A DNA stretch of 64,000 bases from UBA5239 sp040394635 (GTDB lineage Bacteria; Verrucomicrobiota; Lentisphaeria; Victivallales; Victivallaceae), in NCBI GenBank assembly GCA_040394635.1, contig JBEBRW010000026.1, positions 4,804 through 68,803 of the forward strand, in the 5' to 3' direction. Positions 51,160-59,854 of the stretch are shown piece by piece (position 1 is the stretch's first letter; every line of letters begins with the position of its first letter). A program made the translations under genes and the position numbers. Under the pieces are notes generated by a model. The model worked only from the letters and a program-made list of their open reading frames with translations, did no database searches and was not told the origin of the DNA.

Positions 51160-53562
51160 ATGAAAAGAATCTTAATTTATCTGACTGTTGTTCTGTCATT
51201 GACCGCTTTGGGCAAAGATGTTTTTGTTCATCCGGGCGCATCGTTGACCAGAGAAGATCTCGATTTTGTCAAAGCGAATCTCCACCGCGAACCGTGGAAA
51301 AGCGGTTATCAACTGCTGAAAAATGATTATCACTCTCAGTTGGACTATAAAATGCGAGGGCCCTTCGAGGAAATCGCCCGGTTCCCCAGCAAAAATATCA
51401 ATCTGCGGCCATGGAGGGACGATATGATTGCCGTATATAATCTGGCGCGAATGTGGTATTTCACCGGAGATGAAGCGTATGCCCGGAAAGGGCGCGATAT
51501 TATTATTGCCTGGGCTGAAACACAGAAGAAATTCGACGGCTGGGAATCCATGCTTGACCTGGGCGATTACGTGCATCGCTTTGCCGGCGGAGCCGATATC
51601 CTCCGCGGTACCTGGTCCGGCTGGACCGATGAAGATACCCGCAAGGTATCGAAGCTTTTCAACGACGTCTACTGGCCGGCCACGAATTTGTCGCAAAAGT
51701 GGATCGGCCCAGCCAATAAAGGCACGCTGGCGATTGCCGCCGGTATCGGCATGGCGGTTTTCATGGATGACCGCGAGAAGTTTGAGTATTGCATGGATTT
51801 GTTGCTTTCGCATGGGCCAAGTGCGCTGCCGAATACGGTTTCGACCGGTCAGATCGGTGAATCGGGGCGTGACCTTGGGCACAATTACGGGCAATGGGTT
51901 TCCATGGCTTACGCCGCTGAAGTCGCGTGGAAGCAGGGTTATGATGTTTACAGTTACCTCGATAACCGCCTGCTGGCCGTTGGCGAATATTATTCGCGTC
52001 ACGCCCAGGGATATGAGATCCCGTTTATCACATACGGTACGACCGATTTCTGGTATCATGTTCCGGCCAAATCGGGCTGGAACCTCGGCCGCCGCGGCAT
52101 GAATATGCTCATTACCGCCTATCAGTTCCGCAAGGGAATCCAAACCCCTTGTCTGGACCTCAGCCGATTGCGGGCCCCGATTGATGCGGAAGCGTTCTGC
52201 CATTACCTGCCTCAGGACAAGTCGACCGCAAAACCGGCAACGTTTAATTTTCCGGAGACTAAATCCGTATCTGAAGGCTTGAAAACCAAGGACATCGGTA
52301 ACAGTACTCCATCCGGTAAGGCTGTTTACTCCAATGGCGTCTGGACGCTCACCGGCGGCGGCGAGGAAATCTGGCGTCATGGCAACAAACAGGGCGGCGA
52401 CAGCTTTTTTTATGCATTCAAAGAAGCGGAAGGCGACTGTACCATCATTGCCCGGGTAGACTCGATCGAAGGTCCGCGCGGCAACGGCAAAGCCGCCGTG
52501 ATGTACCGTCAGGAACTTTCCCCGGACAGTCGCAAAGCCTGGATTGCTGCCATACCGGATAAAAACGTGGAATACTTCATGAGTGGCTGGACCACTATTC
52601 GCGGCAATTGGGAGAAAGGAGCCCGTCCCTTTTCTGATAATTTCCCGGTCTGGCTGAAAATCGACCGGATCGGCAAAATGCTGTATCAATACTGGTCGCC
52701 GGATGGTACCAGCTGGAGTTGCATCAGTGCCGGATATTTTGAAAAACTCGAAGACAAAGGTTACTTGGGATTGGCGGTTTGTTCTTTGCAGAATGGAACC
52801 CCGATCAAGGTGAATTTTTCCAATGTGTCCATAACCGGAGGCGATGGAAAGGCACCTCATTCCATTCCCGCCGCCCCTTTGAAAATCCTGGCCAATGGTG
52901 CTGATCATGAGGTTCAACTCCGCTGGTCACAGTCCGCCGGGGCAACCAAATATCAGATCAAACGCGCCATGCAAGCCGATGGCCCTTATGAAATTATCGG
53001 CTCCACGCAGTACTCCTTTTATTTTGATGCCACCGCTGAAAACGGCCGCACCTATTATTACAAAGTAAGCGCGCTGAATGGCCCGGATTCAACTTCCGTC
53101 TTCGCCGCGCCGCAACGGAAGCTGGTTAACATCACCGGCAAAGGAATTTCCCGAGCCAGCCGGAACAGTGACGATGGCCTGGAGGGGGCCAACAAAGCCT
53201 TTGATCAAAGTTTTGATACTTTCTGGAGCTCCTCACAGAAAAAATCGATCTCCAATATCCGCTACGACGTCGGCCCGGAAAATGCCGGCAAAGAAGTGAT
53301 TGCCTACGCACTGGCTGTTCCCTATAAGGAACAGCAAACGGATCCGGCCGACTGGGATTTCGAAGGCTCTCATGACGGAGAAAAATGGATTGTACTCGAT
53401 TCACAAAAAGATTACAAATTTGTGCAGCGCGCCATGCCATACACCTTCCACTTGAAGCAACCCGCTAAATACCGCCATTATCGCCTGAAAATAACGAAAA
53501 ATCAAGGTGAAGGCGTAAACCTCGCAGAACTGATGATTTTGGCAGTTCCGGAGGCGTCGTGA
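51160..53562 (+). CDS. Exported alginate-lyase-like protein with DUF1349, Fn3 and F5/8-type C-terminal modules
   Basis: 800 residues from ATG 51160 with GAGGA upstream; a TTG 12 bases earlier is less likely. Signal peptide MKRILIYLTVVLSLTALG. Residues about 20-360 form an alginate-lyase-type alpha toroid (NLARMWYFTGDEAYARKGRD, DLGHNYGQWVSMAYAAEVAW, with the N-H and Y residues usual in PL5/PL38-like folds). Then a DUF1349-like concanavalin sandwich (about 400-560), an Fn3 module (VQLRWSQSAGATKYQIKRAM) and a discoidin-type module (about 670-800). Probably degrades or binds a uronate polymer outside the cytoplasm. It is the last gene of the operon. Confidence 0.83.
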   Translation: MKRILIYLTVVLSLTALGKDVFVHPGASLTREDLDFVKANLHREPWKSGYQLLKNDYHSQLDYKMRGPFEEIARFPSKNINLRPWRDDMIAVYNLARMWYFTGDEAYARKGRDIIIAWAETQKKFDGWESMLDLGDYVHRFAGGADILRGTWSGWTDEDTRKVSKLFNDVYWPATNLSQKWIGPANKGTLAIAAGIGMAVFMDDREKFEYCMDLLLSHGPSALPNTVSTGQIGESGRDLGHNYGQWVSMAYAAEVAWKQGYDVYSYLDNRLLAVGEYYSRHAQGYEIPFITYGTTDFWYHVPAKSGWNLGRRGMNMLITAYQFRKGIQTPCLDLSRLRAPIDAEAFCHYLPQDKSTAKPATFNFPETKSVSEGLKTKDIGNSTPSGKAVYSNGVWTLTGGGEEIWRHGNKQGGDSFFYAFKEAEGDCTIIARVDSIEGPRGNGKAAVMYRQELSPDSRKAWIAAIPDKNVEYFMSGWTTIRGNWEKGARPFSDNFPVWLKIDRIGKMLYQYWSPDGTSWSCISAGYFEKLEDKGYLGLAVCSLQNGTPIKVNFSNVSITGGDGKAPHSIPAAPLKILANGADHEVQLRWSQSAGATKYQIKRAMQADGPYEIIGSTQYSFYFDATAENGRTYYYKVSALNGPDSTSVFAAPQRKLVNITGKGISRASRNSDDGLEGANKAFDQSFDTFWSSSQKKSISNIRYDVGPENAGKEVIAYALAVPYKEQQTDPADWDFEGSHDGEKWIVLDSQKDYKFVQRAMPYTFHLKQPAKYRHYRLKITKNQGEGVNLAELMILAVPEAS

Positions 53563-53736
53563 CAATGACAGCAATTCCGGCTAGCTTCAAAGTCCCAGTT
53601 TTATTTTGCTGAAATTTGCGTATTTCTCAAAGAGTCCGCATTGGTACGGATAAGTACATATTGCGGATATGCGTATAGATGGCAAATAAATAATCTGCCA
53701 GACTAAATAAAATAAACTTGCGGTCCACATGAGTGA

Positions 53737-56064
53737 TCAGAGGGATTGGAGAATTGCTTGGGCGTCTTGTTGGTCGATTGGGCTGTTGATTTTTTGAGCA
53801 TTTTGGATGATCAGTTCGAGGAGGGTGCGGATGATTGGTTTGGTTTCGGCGTCGGCCTTGCCGTCGAGGGGGATCGCGGTCCAGGCGGTGGCGATGGCTT
53901 TTTTGTGGTCGCCGGATTTTTCGTAGGATTGGGCGAGTTTCAGGACGGTTTGCTGCATTTCATGGGGTTTTAGTTTGGTCAGCAGGAGCTCCTGGTATTG
54001 GCGGCGGGCGGTGTCGTCGTTGCCGGCGGCGGTCAGGGTGTCGGCGTAGAGCATTTTGACCTTGAAGTACTCGTAGATCGGTTTCTGATTGAGCAGGGTT
54101 TCACAGTGTTTGCGGGCCTCGGCGTGGTTGTCGCGGGCGGCTTCGAGGATGGCGATCTGATAGTAGAGTTCACAGATGTCGGGGGTATTCACGAACGGGC
54201 GGCGGTAGCGTTCGAGGAATTTCAGTTTCAGTTCGGTGGCGTTGAAATATTTGAGGATGGCAGCCAGGTCGGCGGGTTCAAAACTGCGGCGCATCAGCAA
54301 TTTTTCGTAGAGTTTGTCGCGTTTCGTGAGGTCGGGAATATGTTCGCCGGACTGGATGACCAATGCCACGGTTTCAGCGTGTTCGAGATGGTTGGTGAGT
54401 GCCCAGACGGCGAGTTGCTGAAATTCATTCTCTTTGGACAATAATTTCAGGAGGCGTTTGGCGTATTCGAAGCTGTCGGGGTCTTCGGGGAATTTCTCGA
54501 GGATCTGGTTGCAATAGATTATTTCTTCTTGAGGTGATTTGCCGTTCAGGCAGGCGATAGCCAGTTGCAGGGTGGTTTTCTGTTGGGCGTCGGTCAGGAT
54601 TTTTTTCGGCATGATATCTTTGAGCTGTTTCAGGGCATCTTCGTGTTTGTTGAGGCTGATGTAGGATTGAGCAATCAGCAGGGCGTTGTCGGGCTGAAAC
54701 GGTTGAGCCTGCAGCAGGTCGAGGCATTGTTGGAAATTTTTGGCGTTATAATAGGACTGGGCGGCGGTTAAAATGGCGCGTTCTTTTTTGGCAGGATCTT
54801 TGGTCTGGGCACTGAATTTGAGGAAGTAATCGGCGGCCTCGCCGTAGCTGCCGCTGTCGAGCAACAGCGCGGCGCATTCGGAATACGCGGAACCGGCGTC
54901 CTGATGGTCGGCCTGGTATTTGAGGTAGTGTTGAAGCAGGAGCAGCGCTTCCTTTTTCTTGCCGCCGGCGAGGAAGGTGCGGGCGATATTCAGGACCAGC
55001 GGCGCGTCGTTGGCCGCGAGCTCCTGATTACAGGCGATTTCGACGGCTTTTTCGCTGTTGCCGAGCCCCGCGAGCGCGGCGGCGTAGCGTATCTGCATGA
55101 CGGAGGTGTTCTGATTCTCAGTGGCCAGAATCACGTCCTGATAACGGCGTTGTTTAAGCATTTCATCGATCATGGCCGCATCCATGTTGCGGCGCGGGTT
55201 GATTCGGGCAGGCATTTTCAGCTGAAAACCGAGCAGTTTCAGAGCTTCGGCGCAGTAGTGAATCTGGTCGCTTAACGTCTGGAACTGCGGGTCCGATGAC
55301 GGCAGGTTGTTGAGCGAGCGGACATAGAAAACGGCGGCCTGCGAAAACGCGTCTTTTTTGTCGCGTTCGCTGTTGGCGCGGAGGCCGAGTCCCATGTATT
55401 GGTCGCCCGCCAGAATCATGAGACGCACGGCCCCCTCCGGCAGTTTTTTGCTCCGGTTTTTCTCCGCCGGATAATAAAACTGCAGCGTACGGATGATCTG
55501 CTTCAAAGGCTCATTGTATTCGCCGTTCAAATTATGATTGCGGATCTGGAGCAGGATGATTTTTAAGGCGGTATTCGGATCGCCGTTGTCGCTGGCCTGA
55601 CCGAGCAACTTGGCGGCGGCCGCGCTCAATTCCTGATATTCGATAATGCCGCGGTCCTTCCAGTCCGCCGCGCGCCGGATCAGCAGTGTCGAGTGGTTCA
55701 GCAGATCGGCAGTAAGCCAGTTCGGATGCGCGGCGATTTCCTTGGCCATTTTGACCTGCTGGGCGATCAGATTCGGGTTGTTGCCGATGATGTATTCCTG
55801 CATGGCGGCGGCCTTGGTTTTGTCGGCGGCGGAGAGATTTTTCAGGTTTTCTTCGGACAGCAGTTTTTCCAGAATTTTGCGGCTGTCGTCCCATTTGCCC
55901 TGCATGAAGAATTCCTCGGCGGTTTTCAGGTCGTTGCCGCAGAGGAAAAATGGAGAGAGAAGAAGCAGTAGAAAGAAGGGATTTCGCCTTGCAGGCGACC
56001 AGCGGTCCGCCGCTGGACCGCGTCCGGGCAAGCGCCCGGTGGCGAGTGACTTTATTTTTTTCAT
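53737..56064 (-). CDS. Exported TPR-repeat protein; signal peptide extended by a dispersed repeat
   Basis: 775 residues from the ATG that overlaps the upstream stop (ATGA). The signal peptide consists of MKKIK, about 20 residues encoded by repeat copy C (SLATGRLPGRGPAADRWSPA), then a hydrophobic core PFFLLLLLSPFFLCG. The rest is a chain of tetratricopeptide-like helical pairs (EFFMQGKWDDSRKILEKL, AAQSYYNAKNFQQCLDLLQA, LLIAQSYISLNKHEDALKQL, KLAQSYEKSGDHKKAIATAW). Probably a periplasmic scaffold that works with the TonB-like protein encoded upstream in the same operon. Confidence 0.85.
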   Translation of the reverse strand: MKKIKSLATGRLPGRGPAADRWSPARRNPFFLLLLLSPFFLCGNDLKTAEEFFMQGKWDDSRKILEKLLSEENLKNLSAADKTKAAAMQEYIIGNNPNLIAQQVKMAKEIAAHPNWLTADLLNHSTLLIRRAADWKDRGIIEYQELSAAAAKLLGQASDNGDPNTALKIILLQIRNHNLNGEYNEPLKQIIRTLQFYYPAEKNRSKKLPEGAVRLMILAGDQYMGLGLRANSERDKKDAFSQAAVFYVRSLNNLPSSDPQFQTLSDQIHYCAEALKLLGFQLKMPARINPRRNMDAAMIDEMLKQRRYQDVILATENQNTSVMQIRYAAALAGLGNSEKAVEIACNQELAANDAPLVLNIARTFLAGGKKKEALLLLQHYLKYQADHQDAGSAYSECAALLLDSGSYGEAADYFLKFSAQTKDPAKKERAILTAAQSYYNAKNFQQCLDLLQAQPFQPDNALLIAQSYISLNKHEDALKQLKDIMPKKILTDAQQKTTLQLAIACLNGKSPQEEIIYCNQILEKFPEDPDSFEYAKRLLKLLSKENEFQQLAVWALTNHLEHAETVALVIQSGEHIPDLTKRDKLYEKLLMRRSFEPADLAAILKYFNATELKLKFLERYRRPFVNTPDICELYYQIAILEAARDNHAEARKHCETLLNQKPIYEYFKVKMLYADTLTAAGNDDTARRQYQELLLTKLKPHEMQQTVLKLAQSYEKSGDHKKAIATAWTAIPLDGKADAETKPIIRTLLELIIQNAQKINSPIDQQDAQAILQSL
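55985..56045 (-). repeat. Dispersed three-hairpin repeat, copy C, inside a coding sequence
   Basis: On the minus strand hairpin 1 CCGGGC-gctt-GCCCGG (56039-56024), hairpin 2 CCAGCG-GCGGAC-CGCTGG (56016-55999) and hairpin 3 CGCCT-gca-AGGCG (55997-55985). It aligns with copies A and B; hairpin 1 has a C-G pair where A and B have T-A. It is read in frame as part of the TPR protein's signal peptide and lacks the heptamer tract. Confidence 0.8.
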
Positions 56065-59000
56065 TTGCACCACACGGAGATGTCGTTGATTTCGTAGGAG
56101 ACGGTTTCGAGGTCTTTTTCGATCATGTAACCGGGTTCGAGAATGCGGATATTTTTCCAGTATGGATTGATGTTTTTGAGCGGCAGAACCAGTCTTTGCC
56201 AGCTTTCCGGCCGGACAATCGTGGAGTAGCATTGTCCGTCCAGCACGAACCGGAACGGCACGCTGGCACCGGCGGTCTTTTTCTTGCCGGTGGTCCGCAG
56301 GTAAACCAGCATGGTCAGGTATTGCGGATCGCCCTTGGCGGCACCGCAGGGCAGATACACGCTGTCGACGCGCCCCGCCGCATTGACATTGACGGTAAAG
56401 GTGGTCACGATGCTTTCTTTTTCCGCAGGTTGGATTTCGTTGGCGCCGTCCTTGCCTTTGGTCGCCGGAATATGGTTGAATTTGCTGTTGATACCAAACG
56501 TGGCGGCGAAGCCACGGGATTCGCGCAGACGCTGTTTTTTCAGCTTTTCTTCGTCTGCTTTCAGCATCATGTTTTTGATGGAATTGAAATCGAATTTCAC
56601 CTCAGGGTTATAAGCCTTGCCGCTATGCTGGATTTGCGGCAATTTGGAATCCTGCCGGACCAGCCGGATGACGGTCAGTTCCGGGAAATTATCCGAATAG
56701 CGGAATATATTGTTTTCTATCGTTACTGATTTGACGGTCGCCGTGATCGGCGCGGCCAGCCCGCGAAACGGCGAGTTATCTGGAAGGAAGCCTTTTTCGA
56801 TGATTACCTCCGTGGCACCGCTCCACGGCAGGATCGAAACGAGCTCCGTTTCCTCCGGAATCGGGAACCGTTTGCCGACCACGATCGTCGCCACGCCGGG
56901 CGCGTTATAACTCGCGGCGGCGCTGCAGTACAGCAACGGTTTTTCGCCCTGCTTCGGATAGACCTGCACCGGTAATTGATGCGGCTTGCCTTCGAATAAT
57001 TTAGCCGCCTGGCGCAACGCCGCCACTGCCGGATACTCCACTTTGAAAACCGAGTCGAAAAAGCGCCCGCCGGTCATCATATCCTTGTACTTGACGCCCG
57101 AGCCGCCGCCGGAGAGCCAGTCGGTGATTTCGCGCCCGGTCTGCCGCAGGTAATGCACCTGAAATTCGTTGCCCATATACTCGCTGCCGGTACCGGACCA
57201 TTCGGCCAGATAAATTTTTTCGCGGTTGTAGGATTCGACTTCCGCCAGGAGCTGTTTATTTTCCATATAACCGGATAACTCGGTCACCACCGCCTCGGCT
57301 TCGTTCGGGGCTTTTTCCTGAAAATAAGTTTGCAGTTCGGGCGGCAGTTCCTGCAAATTTTCCGCCAGCAGGTACATCGGCTTGCCGACCTTGCTGATCG
57401 AGCCGATTTCCACGGCGTCAAACGCCAGCGTGGCCTTGCCGTTGTTGCGGATCTGGCAGATATTGTTATAGGATTGCAGGACATCGCTTGGGATGATCAC
57501 TTCAACCACCTGTTTCTCGCGGTGAATCAGTGAATTATAAAGGCGCTGTCCATTGATGATCGTTTCCAGTGATAACTTGTAGTCCGTCAGGTCTTCTTTT
57601 CGTCCGACCACCCCCAGCGTAATTCTCACATGACCCTTAAAATTGCGCGGCAATAAATCATCGAAAAACAGCGCCAGCCGCTGGTTTGGCTGCAGCGTCT
57701 GCGGCCATTGCGTAAGTTCCTTGATCGGTACCGTCGACCGCATGCTGGCGAACAAACTGAACTCATCCTTTTCCCATTCCGATTTGCTGGTCGCGGGCTT
57801 GCCGTTGAACTCACCTGCCTTGATCGGTTCCATGTCGGTGGCGCCGATGCCGAGGATCACCGCGGCCATCGGGTCCGCACCGCCCGGCAGGTACGAGATC
57901 AGATCGCCGCCGCCGATGTCATAACTGTCGGCGTCGATACCGTATCGCGTACTTTCACCGATGTTATAACTTGGCAGATAACGATAATACACTTGCAGCA
58001 TCATGCTACATAAACTTGTACCGTATATCGATAAATCCTGCTTATCTTTGACTCTGAAACTTGTATCGCCACCGGGTAATTTCCAACTGCCGTCTGACTG
58101 TTGCGCGCCTAAAAGTTCACGTTTTAAATTAAAGTTCCAACTGTCCCAATTTTTACCGCGCCCGCGCTCGGCGTGAAACACCGCCTGGGTTTGGTAATAC
58201 CACCGGTACAGCGGAAATCCGGCGCTGTGGGTCCACTGCGGGCGCGGCCCCTCTTCGAGGAGTTTTTCGGTACGCTTGGCCGGACTGCTTTTCCCTGAGC
58301 CCAGCAGGTGCAGACCGAGCAAACCCACCGCGTTCATATTTTCGTTATCCGGGAACCGTTTCATATTGATTCCCTGCGAAAATCCGCCTTTTTCCGCCTG
58401 GTGAATCTTGATCAGCGACTCCGCCGCCATCGCCAATGATTTATCGAACGAATCCAGCGTAATTCCCGAGTTTTTCGCCGCCGTCATTGCCTGAATGTGC
58501 CAGCCCAGCAGCGACAAATCGCAGATCGGCTCGCCGAGCACCGTCTCCCGCGCCAATGGTTTTTCCTTCTGCTCGGCAGTCAACGGCGCTTGCGGCGCAT
58601 TATCGTAATTCGGGGCGAAACTGCCGAATTTATTCTGCCGCGAAATAATACTTTTCAGGCGTTTCTCCAACGCATTGCGCAAGCTCATGCTGCCGCTGAT
58701 CGCGTAGCCTTCGGCCAATGCATAAGTCAGGATCGCGTGCCCGAAACCGCTCCCCGCATACTCGATATCGGGGATGTTCGACAGCTCGATCAGGAAGTCC
58801 GCCCCCTTGCGGATCGTCTCCCCGAATTCCTGCGACTGGAAATTCTCCCCGTGCGAGAAAAACGACAGCAGCGCCAGCGAGGTCAACGCCGCCGCATCGC
58901 CCGTCTTGAAACTCTCCTCGCTCCCCCAACTGCCGTTGTCATTCTGCACCTTCGCCAGGAAGTGCAACGCCTTCATCACTGCTGCCTCAGTATCATTGCC

Positions 59001-59495
59001 GCCGCCGTGCTGCTTCAGCAGCTTTTTCCGGCTCTCGCCGTTGCCGCGTTCTTTGAACGACGCCACCGTCTGCAGCCCGGCCGGCATCGCGCGCGGCGCC
59101 AGCCCCGATTTCACCGCATTGATGCCGTCAAACGTCTGGATATTGCGGCTGATGCGCTCGAGCTCCTGCCCGCGCTCGCTGACCGTCTGATTAGCAATGG
59201 TATCCATATTCATGGCCGACGGCGTCACCTCCCGCATCGCGCTCTGCAGCGCCTCCTGCTGTGACGGCAGCGCCGCGAGCTGGTCGATCCCGCCACCCCC
59301 GGCCTCTCCGTTGACGGTCTGCTGAGGCGGCATCACCTCCGGCTTCGGCGGCTCGAAATCACTGATATCCACGGCGATCTCAATCGGCGGATTCGCCGGC
59401 GGCGTCTCCTGCCGTACCAGAAAGAAGATCAGAAACACCAATAAATTCACCAACAAAGCCGCCAAAAGCTCTATCGGAATCTTCTTGATTTTCAT
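56061..59495 (-). CDS. TonB-like N-terminus fused to squalene-cyclase/prenyltransferase-like domain
   Basis: 1144 residues. The N-terminal anchor (LLAALLVNLLVFLIFFLVRQ) is followed by a Pro-rich stretch (EPPKPEVMPPQQTVNG), as in TonB/energy-transducer proteins. Residues about 165-530 are an alpha/alpha toroid with the QxxDGSW-like repeats of terpenoid-cyclase/prenyltransferase folds (VQNDNGSWGSEESF, LLGAQQSDGSWKLPGGD). The C-terminal half (about 600-1144) is beta-rich and unassigned, ending with a possible carbohydrate-binding-like part. Such fusions appear in PVC genomes with exbB/exbD genes, which are not in view here. Likely an inner-membrane-anchored periplasmic protein. Function unknown. 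Confidence 0.78.
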   Translation of the reverse strand: MKIKKIPIELLAALLVNLLVFLIFFLVRQETPPANPPIEIAVDISDFEPPKPEVMPPQQTVNGEAGGGGIDQLAALPSQQEALQSAMREVTPSAMNMDTIANQTVSERGQELERISRNIQTFDGINAVKSGLAPRAMPAGLQTVASFKERGNGESRKKLLKQHGGGNDTEAAVMKALHFLAKVQNDNGSWGSEESFKTGDAAALTSLALLSFFSHGENFQSQEFGETIRKGADFLIELSNIPDIEYAGSGFGHAILTYALAEGYAISGSMSLRNALEKRLKSIISRQNKFGSFAPNYDNAPQAPLTAEQKEKPLARETVLGEPICDLSLLGWHIQAMTAAKNSGITLDSFDKSLAMAAESLIKIHQAEKGGFSQGINMKRFPDNENMNAVGLLGLHLLGSGKSSPAKRTEKLLEEGPRPQWTHSAGFPLYRWYYQTQAVFHAERGRGKNWDSWNFNLKRELLGAQQSDGSWKLPGGDTSFRVKDKQDLSIYGTSLCSMMLQVYYRYLPSYNIGESTRYGIDADSYDIGGGDLISYLPGGADPMAAVILGIGATDMEPIKAGEFNGKPATSKSEWEKDEFSLFASMRSTVPIKELTQWPQTLQPNQRLALFFDDLLPRNFKGHVRITLGVVGRKEDLTDYKLSLETIINGQRLYNSLIHREKQVVEVIIPSDVLQSYNNICQIRNNGKATLAFDAVEIGSISKVGKPMYLLAENLQELPPELQTYFQEKAPNEAEAVVTELSGYMENKQLLAEVESYNREKIYLAEWSGTGSEYMGNEFQVHYLRQTGREITDWLSGGGSGVKYKDMMTGGRFFDSVFKVEYPAVAALRQAAKLFEGKPHQLPVQVYPKQGEKPLLYCSAAASYNAPGVATIVVGKRFPIPEETELVSILPWSGATEVIIEKGFLPDNSPFRGLAAPITATVKSVTIENNIFRYSDNFPELTVIRLVRQDSKLPQIQHSGKAYNPEVKFDFNSIKNMMLKADEEKLKKQRLRESRGFAATFGINSKFNHIPATKGKDGANEIQPAEKESIVTTFTVNVNAAGRVDSVYLPCGAAKGDPQYLTMLVYLRTTGKKKTAGASVPFRFVLDGQCYSTIVRPESWQRLVLPLKNINPYWKNIRILEPGYMIEKDLETVSYEINDISVWCK

Positions 59496-59854
59496 TAAAT
59501 TCTCTCTCCCGCAATAATCATATTTTTACTTTGCATTCTATATTCAATGCTCCATAAATTGCGGTGCTTTATTCCCGAAAGCATCCGTTTCTATAATCAT
59601 ATTTTTCCCGCTCCCGACCGATGAAGTCTAATGAATTAGTCTATTTATCCTATTGACTTAACGAAAGTTGCAAAAATAAATTCCTCTTTTTTATTTATTA
59701 TATATTGACAAACGCCAAATTGCCAGTTATTATAATAAAAAACAAGCAAATTTGAGAGAGCGGGTTTTTTAGAGTAATAGTATAGAAATGATATTGCAGC
59801 GGTACGTGGCCGCTGTTGGTTGCCGTGTGGCGAAATAGAAAAAGGGAGTATCTG
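59496..59854. promoter_or_regulatory. Divergent control region with promoter and 14-bp direct repeat
   Basis: 359 bases without a gene, AT-rich. A consensus plus-strand promoter TTGACA (59705-59710), 17 bases, TATTAT (59728-59733) serves the TPR gene on the right. ATAATCATATTTTT occurs twice (59514-59527 and 59593-59606), both on the side of the minus-strand gene, and could be a regulator site or a remnant of duplication. GGGAG precedes the GTG start on the right. Confidence 0.6.

Noticed and set aside
51196..52917. Long antisense frame opposite the alginate-lyase-like gene
   Set aside because: It lies entirely opposite a protein with a signal peptide and clear domains; no RBS or motif supports it.
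53600..53700. Inverted repeat TCCGCA/TGCGGA as terminator between convergent genes
   Set aside because: Only six pairs with a loop of about 20 bases and no T run; too weak to call.
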